Shown here: positions 52,160 through 60,757 of the stretch, piece by piece | Position numbering within the stretch: the first letter of the stretch is position 1 | Layout: each line of letters opens with the position of its first letter | From: Nocardia goodfellowii | GTDB lineage: Bacteria; Actinomycetota; Actinomycetes; Mycobacteriales; Mycobacteriaceae | NCBI RefSeq assembly: GCF_017875645.1 | Contig: NZ_JAGGMR010000001.1 | Coordinates: 372,001 to 436,000 of the forward strand | Direction: 5' to 3' | Length of the DNA: 64,000 nucleotides | Program-made: the position numbers and the translations under genes | Notes under the pieces: model-generated | Database searches by the model: none | What the model was told of the DNA's origin: nothing | The model's input: only the letters and a program-made list of their open reading frames with translations

Positions 52160-52675
52160 ATGGACCGCCCACTACGTAGCCTGCTGACCGGCTCTGGTCC
52201 CATCGCCGCATTCCTGCGCTACGTCGTCGTCGGCGGCAGCAACGGCCTGCTCTCCAGCGTGGGCGTCACCCTGCTCGGGCTGGCCATCCCCTTCGCCGTC
52301 GCCAACGCCCTGATCACGATCGCCTCCACGATCCTGGGCACCCACCTGCATGCCCGATTCACCTTCACCGCGCGCGGAGCCGCCGGCCCGCGCCAGCACC
52401 TCCAAGCGGCCGCGACGGCCGCGGCGGCCTACGCACTGACCAGCGCCGCGATGCTGGCACTCCCCCTGGTCTGCGCCGACCCGAGCATCTGGATCGAACA
52501 GATCGCCTACCTCACCGCATCCGCCGTGGCGGGCGTACTGCGCTTCGTCGTCCTGCGCGTGCTGGTCTTTAACGGCACCACTTCAACAACCTGGCTTCAG
52601 GTCACAAAGCCGACGGCACGCTCACGCCCCCTAGGGTTCCCCGGCGCGACCGCCTTCGCGGCGAACCCGGCATGA
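52160..52675 (+). CDS. GtrA-like membrane protein
   Basis: A 171-residue protein with four predicted membrane helices (about 16-38, 42-63, 81-106 and 113-133). It starts with the GtrA signature FLRYVVVGGSNGLLSSVG and keeps HLHARFTF between the helix pairs. GtrA-type proteins take part in moving lipid-linked sugars across the membrane for cell-wall or surface glycan synthesis. A GAGGAGAACCCG ribosome-binding site precedes ATG 52160. It lies inside the 2.3-kb insert that splits the ribosomal genes and is read against them. No glycosyltransferase partner is near. The last 25 residues are hydrophilic and outside the family core. Confidence 0.85.
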   Translation: MDRPLRSLLTGSGPIAAFLRYVVVGGSNGLLSSVGVTLLGLAIPFAVANALITIASTILGTHLHARFTFTARGAAGPRQHLQAAATAAAAYALTSAAMLALPLVCADPSIWIEQIAYLTASAVAGVLRFVVLRVLVFNGTTSTTWLQVTKPTARSRPLGFPGATAFAANPA

Positions 52676-52717
52676 CGAAACAGCACCGCAACGTCGTCTC
52701 GGGCCTAAGATTGCGTC

Positions 52718-53374
52718 ATGTCGGCCCCCCGCATCGAACGGCCTGACCTCCCCGAATACATGACGTGGGAGGAGTTGGAACGGCTTCCGGACGAAATCGC
52801 CGGACAGATCGAGCTATGGGAGGGCCGGGTTGTCTGGTTGCGACGCGGGCCCGCTGAACATCAAGCCTTCACTTTCGGCTTGACAGCTGGCCTGAAGCGA
52901 TGCGCGCGCACCTCTAGCACCGGCCAACCAGAGCAATGCTGGCGGGCCGATTTCGAAACCAATGTCTTCTTCGGACTCACGGGGAAATCGGATTACGTGA
53001 CGCCCGATTTCGTGGTCTACCGCTGCCTCGATTCTCCCTATCAAGATCTCCGCGCCGTCGACGTCCTGCTGGTCGGAGAGGTTTTGTCGCCGTCGAACAA
53101 GCAAACCGACATCGATGCCAAGAAAGCGAAATACGGCAAGGCGGGTATCCCGTGGTATTGGGAGGTGGACTTGCAGCCACAACAGAGTGCAATAGCAACG
53201 ATCCGCGCCTTCGCACTGGAAAAATCTTCCCCCGATCTACTCCCTGCTGGGGTACGCACCCTCTACCCAGCGAACTACGCCCTAGTAGACAAATGGACTC
53301 CCACGTCATCGGATGCAATCGAGATCAACTCTCCGTTTCCTATCCACATTCCTTGGACGGACCTGGAGTTCTAG
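52718..53374 (+). CDS. Uma2-family (DUF820) restriction-endonuclease-fold protein
   Basis: A 218-residue protein with the Uma2/DUF820 layout: MTWEELERLPDEIAGQIELW at the N-terminus, then the PD-(D/E)XK-type catalytic core VTPDFVVYR, VGEVLSPSNKQTDIDAKKAKY and AGIPWYWEVDL. The Asp of PDF, the Glu of GEVLSPS and the Lys of DAKKAKY are the expected metal and catalytic residues, so it may be active. The biological role of this family is not established. It follows the GtrA-like gene by 42 bases and shows a lower GC content toward its 3' end, which hints at horizontal acquisition. Confidence 0.88.
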   Translation: MSAPRIERPDLPEYMTWEELERLPDEIAGQIELWEGRVVWLRRGPAEHQAFTFGLTAGLKRCARTSSTGQPEQCWRADFETNVFFGLTGKSDYVTPDFVVYRCLDSPYQDLRAVDVLLVGEVLSPSNKQTDIDAKKAKYGKAGIPWYWEVDLQPQQSAIATIRAFALEKSSPDLLPAGVRTLYPANYALVDKWTPTSSDAIEINSPFPIHIPWTDLEF

Positions 53375-53379
53375 TCGCC

Positions 53380-53685
53380 CGCAGCCGAAGGGCCCCGCTC
53401 TTTCGATATCGGGCAAAGCTCGCAATGCCTCTGCTAGCAGTTGGCGGGCTGTCACCGCGGTGGGATGATCGAAGCCACGTAGCGCTACCGCGTCGGCGAA
53501 GTTTCGCTCGGCGCATGCATGCGCGGCGGTGAATCGGCGGGCTGCCAGTCCGCCGCTGCCCCGCCGCCCAATCGCCGCTGTGCCGCGATCACTCGCTCGA
53601 ACAACGCAATTGCCTCGCCGAGCCGCCCGGTATGCCGGTAGACATCGGCGAGACAGCCCTGAGACCAGAGCGCCTCGTTGTCGTC
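53380..53685 (-). pseudogene. Remnant of a TPR-repeat protein
   Basis: One frame codes for DDNEALWSQGCLADVYRHTG and RLGEAIALFERVIAAQRRLG, a clear TPR unit. The continuation appears in another frame (FTAAHACAERNFADAVALRG, then FDHPTAVTARQLLAEALRAL), with a shift near 53545. The start and most of the expected protein are missing. Such TPR arrays usually end large NB-ARC or regulator proteins in actinobacteria. Confidence 0.65.
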
Positions 53686-53973
53686 GGCTCGATGAGAAAT
53701 TCGGTGGCGAGACGACCGTGCTGATCGACAACCACCAGCTGCAATGTTCAATTTCACGGTTTGTGTGGCAACCGACTGACGTGAGAGTTCACCCGCCCGC
53801 ATCGACCACCCAGCACTTCACTCCAGCGTGGCCCTTCCCACTGCTGGTCACCGCGACCTGCATCGTCAAAAGGCACTGCGCCGTTCAATTTTTCGCCGTC
53901 ATCCGCCATGTCCCCGCTCGTCACAGCCAACTTGCATCTCAAGTTAGCGGAACCAGGCATACAGGGAACGCAC

Positions 53974-54009
53974 AACAGGGACCCGAGCCAGGCGGCTCGG
54001 GTCCCTGTT
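53974..54009 (-). terminator. Hairpin terminator after rpsZ
   Basis: A perfect 16-base-pair stem (AACAGGGACCCGAGCC) with a four-base loop (AGGC), 34 bases after the rpsZ stop codon. It should end the rplN-rplX-rplE-rpsZ unit and isolate it from rpsH. Confidence 0.9.
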
Positions 54010-54043
54010 CGTATGTAACTACGCGCTCACAAGGAGCGCGGGC

Positions 54044-54229
54044 TCACCAGGAGCTCTTGTGCACGCCCGGGAGCTCGCCCTTGTGGGCCATCTCGCGCAG
54101 GCAGACACGGCACAGGCCGAACTTGCGGTACACCGCGTGCGGGCGACCGCACTTCTGGCAGCGCGTGTAGGCGCGGACCGCGAACTTCGGCTTGGCGTTG
54201 GCCTTGTTGACCAGTGCTTTCTTAGCCAT
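54044..54229 (-). CDS. rpsZ: 30S ribosomal protein S14, zinc-binding type
   Basis: A 61-residue S14 of the short, zinc-ribbon (C+) form. Two CxxC pairs are present (RCQKCGRP and LCRVCLRE), and the C-terminus is LPGVHKSSW. It follows rplE by four bases. In standard spc order the next gene would be rpsH, but here a terminator and unrelated genes intervene. Confidence 0.97.
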   Translation of the reverse strand: MAKKALVNKANAKPKFAVRAYTRCQKCGRPHAVYRKFGLCRVCLREMAHKGELPGVHKSSW

Positions 54230-54233
54230 GTGC

Positions 54234-54800
54234 TCAGTTCTCCTTGAACGGGAAGCCGAGGTGCTTGAGCAGCGCGCGGCCTTCTTCGTTGTTGGTCGCG
54301 GTGGTGACCACGGTGATGTCCATACCGCGCGGGCGGTCGATGGAGTCCACGTCGATCTCGTGGAACATCGACTGCTCGCTCAGGCCGAACGTGTAGTTGC
54401 CGTTGCCGTCGAACTGCTTCGGCGACAGGCCGCGGAAGTCGCGGATACGGGGCAGCGCGATGGACACCAGGCGATCCAGGAACTCCCACATGCGATCGCC
54501 ACGCAGCGTGACCTTCGCGCCGATGGGCATACCCTCACGCAGCTTGAACTGCGCGATCGACTTGGTGGCCTTACGGATCTCCGGCTTCTGGCCGGTGATC
54601 AGCTCCAGGTCCTTGACGGCGCCGTTGATCAGCTTCGCGTCACGGGCGGCGTCACCGACACCCATGTTCACGACGACCTTGACCACGCCCGGGATCTGCA
54701 TCACGTTGGCGTAATCGAATTCGCTGTTCAGCGCGTCCTTGATCTCGGCGCGGTAGCGCTCCTTCAGGCGAGGCTGAACCTTGTTCTCAGTGGAGGTCAT
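54234..54800 (-). CDS. rplE: 50S ribosomal protein L5
   Basis: A 188-residue 5S rRNA-binding protein. Conserved segments include [55 protein letters not shown] and the C-terminal [13 protein letters not shown] start it at ATG 54800 (MTSTENKVQ); the frame is open farther upstream, but that part overlaps rplX. It starts one base after the rplX stop. Confidence 0.97.
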   Translation of the reverse strand: MTSTENKVQPRLKERYRAEIKDALNSEFDYANVMQIPGVVKVVVNMGVGDAARDAKLINGAVKDLELITGQKPEIRKATKSIAQFKLREGMPIGAKVTLRGDRMWEFLDRLVSIALPRIRDFRGLSPKQFDGNGNYTFGLSEQSMFHEIDVDSIDRPRGMDITVVTTATNNEEGRALLKHLGFPFKEN

Positions 54801-54801
54801 G

Positions 54802-55119
54802 TCAGATGTCCTTCCCGTTCTTACGGGAGATCCGGACCCGCTTGCCGCTCTCCTCGTCGGTGCGGTACCCGACGCGAGTGGGGTTGCCATCCGAATCCAC
54901 GACCATCACGTTGGAGACCTGGATCGGGGCTTCCTGGGTCACGATGCCGCCCGAAGAGGCGCCGCGCTGATTGGCGGAGTTGGCAACGTGCTTCTTGATA
55001 CGGTTCACGCCTTCGACCAGGACCTTGCCGGTCGCGGGGTAGGCCTGAATGACCTTGCCCTTCGCGCCCTTGTCCTTGCCCGAAATGACGAGAACGGTGT
55101 CACCCTTGTGCACCTTCAT
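54802..55119 (-). CDS. rplX: 50S ribosomal protein L24
   Basis: A 105-residue assembly-initiator protein with an N-terminal KOW motif ([20 protein letters not shown]), then [10 protein letters not shown] and the C-terminal [19 protein letters not shown]. It starts one base after the rplN stop. Confidence 0.98.
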   Translation of the reverse strand: MKVHKGDTVLVISGKDKGAKGKVIQAYPATGKVLVEGVNRIKKHVANSANQRGASSGGIVTQEAPIQVSNVMVVDSDGNPTRVGYRTDEESGKRVRISRKNGKDI

Positions 55120-55120
55120 G

Positions 55121-55489
55121 TCAGAGCACCTCCGGAGCCAGCGAGACGATCTTCATGAACTTCTTCTCGCGCAGCTCACGGCCGACCGGGCCGAAGATAC
55201 GAGTGCCGCGCGGATCATTGTCCGGCTTGATGAGAACGGCGGCGTTCTCATCGAACTTGATGTACGAGCCATCCGGACGGCGGCGCTCCTTGACGGTGCG
55301 CACGACGACGGCCTTGACGACCTCGCCCTTCTTGACGTTGCCACCGGGGACAGCGTCTTTGACAGTGGCGACAATGATGTCGCCGATACCGGCATAGCGG
55401 CGCGACGAGCCACCGAGCACGCGGATGCAAAGGATTTCCTTCGCGCCCGTGTTGTCGGCGACGCGCAAGCGCGACTCCTGCTGAATCAC
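55121..55489 (-). CDS. rplN: 50S ribosomal protein L14
   Basis: A 122-residue protein that binds 23S rRNA and bridges to the small subunit. I place the start at GTG 55489 ([18 protein letters not shown]), behind AAGGAGGCTGAA, although the frame is open 69 bases farther. Core motifs [34 protein letters not shown] and [20 protein letters not shown] are intact. It is the first gene of this unit. The usual upstream neighbours rplP, rpmC and rpsQ are replaced by an ABC transporter, so the S10-spc junction is also broken here. Confidence 0.97.
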   Translation of the reverse strand: MIQQESRLRVADNTGAKEILCIRVLGGSSRRYAGIGDIIVATVKDAVPGGNVKKGEVVKAVVVRTVKERRRPDGSYIKFDENAAVLIKPDNDPRGTRIFGPVGRELREKKFMKIVSLAPEVL

Positions 55490-55668
55490 TTCAGCCTCCT
55501 TGACCTGGACGTATAAGCACGCCGGATTGCCGACCCGACGGGCATGGTCACGTGCCACCCGAACGCGCGCCTGCCAGCGGTTTCAGTGGTCTGAGCAAGC
55601 AAACTCGGACCCAACTGCTGGGGGTTCGCGGCCGAATCGCGGGCATAGCTCCCGCAGGCAACCGGTCT

Positions 55669-55697
55669 AGTGTAGGGGAAAGCCCAGGTCGACCCAA
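55669..55697 (-). promoter_or_regulatory. Promoter of the rplN-rpsZ unit
   Basis: On the minus strand TTGGGT (55692-55697) and TACACT (55669-55674) are separated by 17 bases. The -10 box and the following AGACCGGTTGCCTG match the rpsH promoter almost exactly. The leader to rplN is about 170 bases. The -35 box lies within the terminator hairpin of the upstream gene. Confidence 0.75.
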
Positions 55698-55717
55698 ATC
55701 GAGGGTCGGCCTGGGCT
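55681..55717 (-). terminator. Hairpin terminator of the Rv1819c-like gene, overlapping the rplN promoter
   Basis: A 15-base-pair stem (AGCCCAGGTCGACCC paired with GGGTCGGCCTGGGCT, one G-T pair) with a seven-base loop. In the minus direction it is followed by TTTCCCC. It begins 13 bases after the transporter's stop codon. Confidence 0.8.
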
Positions 55718-55729
55718 GAGTTGATGCCT

Positions 55730-57583
55730 TTACGCGTCGGCGGTCACGGGCTCGAGAGTCCATGGGCCGCCACCCTGAAGTTCCAGCTTCTGCGTGTGGT
55801 GCTGGTCGACCGTACTGCGGTGCGCCACCGAGACCACCATGGTTTCCGGCAGTTCGGTGCGGATCAGCTTGTAGAGGGAGTATTCCAGGCCCTCGTCCAC
55901 CGCCGAGGTGGCCTCGTCCATGAAGACGACCTTCGGCTTGATCAGCAGGATGCGGCCGAAGGCGAGTCGCTGCTGCTCGCCCGGAGACAGGATCTTGGCC
56001 CAGTCGGCTTCTTCGTCGAGGCGATCCGTCAGATGGGCGAGGTGCACCTTCTCCAGCACGGCGCGCAATTGGTCGTCGCTGATCTCTTCCGGCTTGCCCG
56101 GGTATTCCGCGGCGACGCGCAGGTCACCGAGCGGAAGGTAGGGGATCTGCGACAGGAACAGCGTGTCGTTGCCGGCCGGTCGATCGATCCGGCCATCTGA
56201 GTACGGCCACATCTGGGCGAGCGCCCGCAGCAAAGTGGTCTTGCCACTACCGGACGGCCCCTTCACGACCAGAGCGTCGCCCGGGTTCAAACGGAGTGTC
56301 AAGTCGTCGATGAGCAATTCACCGTCCGGTTTACGGACGTCGACCTTGTCCAGCTGCACTCCGTCGGCGAGGTCGGCAGCCGCCATCTTGGGCAGGTCGC
56401 GAGACTCGTCGCTAGCCACAAGCAGGCCGTCGAGACGGATGAGCGAAGCGCGGTAGGCCGCGAAGTCGTCATAGGCGTTACGGAAGAACGACAGGGAATC
56501 GTGAATGTTGCCGAAGGCGGAGACTGTCTGGTTCACCCCGCCGAGCGTCACCGCACCGCTGAAGAAACGCGGCGCCTGGATCAAGTAGGGAAAGATCACC
56601 GCGGCCTGGCTGACGGTGAAGTTCCAGCCCTGGAACTTCAGGTAGCGGAAGACATACTTCCACTGCACCCGAATCACTTCCGCGAAGCGGGCGAGCAGGC
56701 CACGCCGTTCTACGTCCTCACCGTGGTAGAACGCCACGCTCTCAGCGGAATCGCGTACTCGCACCAGCGCATAGCGGAAGTTGGCGGTCATCCGCTCGAG
56801 CAGGAAGTTGATCCGAATCAGCGGACGACCGATCCAGAACGCGATCACGGTCGTCAGCAGCACGTAGATGAGGACGACGAATACCGCGTCACGCGGAATC
56901 GTCACACCGGCGATCGTCATCGGGCCGGACAGATCCCACAGGATCTTGGTGAAGGAGACGATGGAGACCACTGCCTCGACCGCGCCGAGTGAGAGGACGC
57001 GCGACTGGGTCACGTACGTCGTGATGTCTTGCTGCACACGCTGATCGGGATTGTCGATGGTGTTATCGATGAACCGGGACCGGTAGAAGGCACGGTCACG
57101 CAACCAGTCGGTGGTGACATGCTCGGTCAGCCATACCCGCCAGCGAATATCGAAGGCCAGCGAAGCGTAGAGGTTCACCAGCTGGTTGACGATCCAGATG
57201 GCGATCAGCACGCCGAACAGGATCATCGAGTTCCAGAAAGCTTCCTTCGCTTCGGAGACTCCCTCCGCATCCTGCGACGCGAGAGCCGAACCACCGGCCT
57301 GCAACGAGCTGAACATGTCGTTGCCCCAGTAGCTGAGCAATACGTTCAACCGGACAACGACCAAGGTCATGAACAGCAGCGCGCCGAAAAATAGCAGCGT
57401 GCGCCAGGCACCAGGCCCCTTGAAATATCCACCGCTGACTGCCCAGAACTGGCGACCCCACCTCGTCAAGGTGAGCAGCAGCCCGACAATGATCACGAAA
57501 ACCACCGTGGTAATCGAGAACGCGATCCCGAGCCACTTCAGTGACTCCAACCACTCGATGCCCCAGTCCCTTGACGTCTTCAC
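55730..57583 (-). CDS. ABC transporter, SbmA/BacA-like permease fused to ATPase (Rv1819c type)
   Basis: A 617-residue half-transporter closely resembling M. tuberculosis Rv1819c, which takes up cobalamin and other hydrophilic molecules, including some peptide antibiotics. The membrane domain (about 10-370) carries family landmarks WGRQFW, RLNVLLSYWGNDMFSSLQ, FIDNTIDNPDQRVQQD and NIHDSLSFFRNAYDDFA. The ATPase has Walker A GPSGSGKTTLL, LSPGEQQRLAFGR and Walker B VVFMDEATSAVD. I chose GTG 57583 (VKTSRDWGIEW) because it matches the Rv1819c N-terminus; the frame extends to 57652. It lies where rplP, rpmC and rpsQ would normally be and is followed by a hairpin that overlaps the rplN promoter. Confidence 0.92.
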   Translation of the reverse strand: MKTSRDWGIEWLESLKWLGIAFSITTVVFVIIVGLLLTLTRWGRQFWAVSGGYFKGPGAWRTLLFFGALLFMTLVVVRLNVLLSYWGNDMFSSLQAGGSALASQDAEGVSEAKEAFWNSMILFGVLIAIWIVNQLVNLYASLAFDIRWRVWLTEHVTTDWLRDRAFYRSRFIDNTIDNPDQRVQQDITTYVTQSRVLSLGAVEAVVSIVSFTKILWDLSGPMTIAGVTIPRDAVFVVLIYVLLTTVIAFWIGRPLIRINFLLERMTANFRYALVRVRDSAESVAFYHGEDVERRGLLARFAEVIRVQWKYVFRYLKFQGWNFTVSQAAVIFPYLIQAPRFFSGAVTLGGVNQTVSAFGNIHDSLSFFRNAYDDFAAYRASLIRLDGLLVASDESRDLPKMAAADLADGVQLDKVDVRKPDGELLIDDLTLRLNPGDALVVKGPSGSGKTTLLRALAQMWPYSDGRIDRPAGNDTLFLSQIPYLPLGDLRVAAEYPGKPEEISDDQLRAVLEKVHLAHLTDRLDEEADWAKILSPGEQQRLAFGRILLIKPKVVFMDEATSAVDEGLEYSLYKLIRTELPETMVVSVAHRSTVDQHHTQKLELQGGGPWTLEPVTADA

Positions 57584-57734
57584 ACAGGCTTCCCATCCCT
57601 GAACAGCTGAAAGTCGGCGCAGTCTAACCCGATTCAGTGACCCGCGCCGCACCTAACCACCGCGATTCCCGCGCACCAGCACACTTCCGGCCTACCGATA
57701 ACCTCGACGCTGAAGACGGCTTCCTCCGGTTCAG

Positions 57735-57830
57735 GTCTCCGTGCTCCTGGTGACGCCGACCGCCGCCATCGTGATCTGCCGGTGGCTGCTGCAGGATCAG
57801 CTCGTCGATCGCCTTGCCCACCTAGGCACT
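57735..57830 (+). pseudogene. Remnant of a MAB_1171c-type membrane protein N-terminus
   Basis: The stretch codes for VICRWLLQDQLVDRLAHLG, which lines up with TLGRWFLVADQLIDRLFNW at the start of the intact gene at 59684. Only this first membrane-helix region is left, and the frame continues into unrelated sequence. It lies in the 400-base gap between the two divergent ABC transporter genes. Confidence 0.5.
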
Positions 57831-57982
57831 GAGTTGTCCCGAGTCCGACACGCTGCAGGCGCGTGGGTCGAGTCTGTGTGCTCTACGGCCTTGTGCCCGA
57901 GCACGCCAGATGTTCGCATTGTCCCGCGCCTCTGTCACCAACGATTGGATCCGCTTTGCCACTGCCCGCGGCACGTCTTGAC

Positions 57983-59662
57983 ATGATCATCGACCGGACA
58001 CAGAGCTCGATGTTGCTGCGTGGGGTGCGGGCATCGGCATGGCATGTCGGGTTGTTTGTCGTGGTGGCGGTGGCCGCTTCGCTGTGCGTGGTGGCCGGGC
58101 CGCTGATTTTTGTTCATGCCGTCACGGGCGCAGGGCGGTCGACCGCTGAACTGTTCGGTTACTTCGCGCTGTTCGCGGCGACGCTGGCGGGGGCCCGACT
58201 GCTGCAGGACGCCAAGACCGTGTTGACGAACCGGGTACAGCAGGACGTGGGTTACATAGCCAGCGACGAACTGCTCGGGCGAGTGATGCGGGCCGGTGGA
58301 GCGCTGTTCGTCGACACGAATGCCGCCAAGATCGCGGCCTTGGTCCAGAGCTTCAACCAGTCGAACAAAATCTATGTCCAGATGTTCATGATGGTCATCG
58401 TCGGCGGCATCTGTGACGTGGTTGTATCCATGATCGTTATCGTTCGCAACATCAACATCCTGGTCGCGGCGTTCGTGGTCGTGTACGGCGGGTTGACCGT
58501 ATGGATCACCTTGCGCGGCAACAAGGTAACCGAGAAGTATCTGCGTACCGCGCAGCGGAAAACCAATGACAACGCGAACCTGCTCGGCAATGTTGTAGCC
58601 AATATCATTTCGATCCGCGTCTACCGCGGGCAGCGCTGGATCGCTGATATCAACCGGCGCAACTACAGCGAGTCACGGACGAACTGGAATGCCTTCTACA
58701 GCCGGCGTATCGGCTACGGAGGCCTGCAGGCGCTGCTGGTTTTCACGCAGTACTGTGGCGCTTTCGGTGTCTTGCTCTGGATCTACGACAGCGGAGCCGA
58801 CCTGGCGCAACTGTTGCTGCTCACGCTCGTGCTCGCGCAGCTGAATCGTCCCTTCGAACTCATCGGAACCTCGCTCCGTGATTTCGCCGTAGCCAAGAGC
58901 ATGGCCGAACCCGCGATCGAGTTGTTCGACGCGCATGCGCCGGCGAACCCCCGATACGAGCAGGTCGCCGAGCCCGAAACCTCGGTCTTGAAGCGAGCAC
59001 CAATCATCGAGATCGAGGAACTGACGTACCGCTATCAAGCATCGGGACCCGCTGTATTGAACCGGGTGAACGCCCAATTTTCGCCGGGCCGACTCAATTT
59101 CATCATCGGACCATCCGGGGTGGGCAAGTCGACCTTGATGGGTATCCTGCTCCGGCTCAATTCCGGTTATGCGGGAGCCGTCCGCGTCGACGACCGGTCG
59201 CTGGACGCGTTCGACGACGACACATATTGGGCGGCAGTCGGGTACGTACCGCAGGAGCCGATGCTCATGAACCTGTCGATACGCGAGAATGTGCTGCTCG
59301 GACGGGATTTCAGCGATGACGAGGTGCGGGCCACGCTGGCCCGGGTGGGTCTCGAGCACAAGGTGTCGCAGTTGCCCGATGGTCTGGATTACCGGATCGG
59401 CGAAGGCGGTCGCATGCTCAGCGGCGGTGAAAGGCAGCGGTTGTCGATCGCTCGGGCGCTGATCGCCCGGCCTCGCATCCTGCTGCTCGACGAAGCCAGC
59501 TCCGCACTGGACTCGACCACCGAAGCCGCGATTCGCACTACCTTGCGCGCGCTCACCGCCGATACGACCGTCATCGCCATCACGCACCGGACCGACACCA
59601 TCGGCGACAGTGACGAGGTCCTCGATCTCGGGAACCAGGTGCACGCCGTCGCGCCGGCCTGA
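57983..59662 (+). CDS. ABC exporter (fused membrane and ATPase domains)
   Basis: A 559-residue exporter half-transporter with about six membrane helices (residues about 18-290) and a C-terminal ATPase. The ATPase has Walker A GPSGVGKSTLM, a Q-loop in GYVPQEPMLMN, signature LSGGERQRLSIARAL, Walker B ILLLDEASSALD and the H-loop AITHRTDT. The start ATG 57983 (MIIDRTQSSM) is chosen because upstream frame sequence is not protein-like. The fold resembles type IV exporters such as IrtB and peptide exporters. It is followed by a MAB_1171c-type gene after 21 bases on the same strand, and near a siderophore-binding protein and a SagB-like domain. It may therefore export or import a peptide or metallophore; the substrate is unproven. 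Confidence 0.88.
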   Translation: MIIDRTQSSMLLRGVRASAWHVGLFVVVAVAASLCVVAGPLIFVHAVTGAGRSTAELFGYFALFAATLAGARLLQDAKTVLTNRVQQDVGYIASDELLGRVMRAGGALFVDTNAAKIAALVQSFNQSNKIYVQMFMMVIVGGICDVVVSMIVIVRNINILVAAFVVVYGGLTVWITLRGNKVTEKYLRTAQRKTNDNANLLGNVVANIISIRVYRGQRWIADINRRNYSESRTNWNAFYSRRIGYGGLQALLVFTQYCGAFGVLLWIYDSGADLAQLLLLTLVLAQLNRPFELIGTSLRDFAVAKSMAEPAIELFDAHAPANPRYEQVAEPETSVLKRAPIIEIEELTYRYQASGPAVLNRVNAQFSPGRLNFIIGPSGVGKSTLMGILLRLNSGYAGAVRVDDRSLDAFDDDTYWAAVGYVPQEPMLMNLSIRENVLLGRDFSDDEVRATLARVGLEHKVSQLPDGLDYRIGEGGRMLSGGERQRLSIARALIARPRILLLDEASSALDSTTEAAIRTTLRALTADTTVIAITHRTDTIGDSDEVLDLGNQVHAVAPA

Positions 59663-59683
59663 CCCGTTATAAGGTCGGCAGCG

Positions 59684-60757
59684 ATGATCGACTGGCCCAT
59701 CCCGCTCGCATTGCTGCTGATAGCCGTGGCCTCGGTCATTACTCTCGGCCGTTGGTTCCTCGTCGCGGATCAGCTCATCGATCGCCTGTTCAACTGGGCG
59801 CTGGGCTGGGAAGTTCTCGGGCTGACGGTTTTCGTGTGCGTGGGGCGGCTCGGTGGGCCCGAGTTGGCCGAGTATCTGTTTTTGGCGTTCGGTCCTTTGA
59901 CTATCGCCAATGTTTACGGGATGGCCCGGTTGCTGGGTGGCGCCGATCCGGGGGTGGCGGCGGGGCGGCAGCGGCGCTATAACCGGTTCGGGGCGGTGGC
60001 GGCGGTGCTCATTCTGTTCGGGGCGGTGACGGGGTGGACCGACTTCGCCGAATGGGTCTGGGCGGCTTGTAATTTGGTGACGATCGCGGCGGGGCCGCTG
60101 GTGATGCGTGCGTGTGTGCGGGAACTGCGGGCCGGCCCGGGGTGGCGGGAGCGGTGGGCGTATGTCGCTCTGCTGGTGGTGAGTATTTATCTCGGCGTCG
60201 GTTCCGCGACGGTGGCGGTGCGGGCGGCGATGGGGCTGCCGACGGCGGTCAGCGGGGTGGGTTATGCGATTGTGTCTTATCTCGTTCTGGTGCTCTTGTG
60301 CCTGTTGATCGCGATCCCGCTCGTTCTGGCGCTGATAAGACGTGCGGGCTGGGACCGGGATTCGCGCCGCTGTCGCCGCCTGTATCCGCTCTGGTCGGAT
60401 CTCACCGCGGTAGTCCCGGAAGTCGTTCTGGCGCAGGACGTTTCCTATACCGGCGATCCGGCGCTGCGGTTGTACCGGATCACGGTCGAAATTCGCGACG
60501 CGCTGCTGCGACTGAAGCTTTATGGCGCGGAGGACGCACCGCAACCTGGTACCGACATCGACGGGTATGCCCGGTGGATCGCGCTGGCCGCTCGGGCGAG
60601 GTCGTGCGGGTTGCCCCCGCATGGCGTCGCGGACACCGGTGCGCTCAACGCCCACGCTGATCGGTCCGCGGAACTGCGCACCCTGTTCGCCTTGGCCGCC
60701 GCGTGGCCCGCCGCCAAGGTCGCGATCGGCGCTGCGGAGCAGCCGCAGCGGTGCTGA
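59684..60757 (+). CDS. MAB_1171c/DUF6545-type membrane protein, copy 1
   Basis: A 357-residue protein with seven or so predicted membrane helices (residues 1-220), then a cytosolic tail. The tail begins with RRAGWDRDSRRCRRLYPLWS, a family hallmark, followed by LTAVVPEVVL and RLYRITVEIRDALLRLKLY. These proteins are annotated as putative transporters without proven function. It lies 21 bases after the ABC exporter gene, suggesting one unit. Its last 113 bases overlap, tail to tail, with the second copy on the other strand. Confidence 0.85.
   Translation: MIDWPIPLALLLIAVASVITLGRWFLVADQLIDRLFNWALGWEVLGLTVFVCVGRLGGPELAEYLFLAFGPLTIANVYGMARLLGGADPGVAAGRQRRYNRFGAVAAVLILFGAVTGWTDFAEWVWAACNLVTIAAGPLVMRACVRELRAGPGWRERWAYVALLVVSIYLGVGSATVAVRAAMGLPTAVSGVGYAIVSYLVLVLLCLLIAIPLVLALIRRAGWDRDSRRCRRLYPLWSDLTAVVPEVVLAQDVSYTGDPALRLYRITVEIRDALLRLKLYGAEDAPQPGTDIDGYARWIALAARARSCGLPPHGVADTGALNAHADRSAELRTLFALAAAWPAAKVAIGAAEQPQRC

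Noticed and set aside
53529..54170. A 213-aa plus-strand frame running through the TPR remnant, terminator and rpsZ
   Set aside because: It runs antisense to rpsZ and across a perfect terminator hairpin, and has no domain features.
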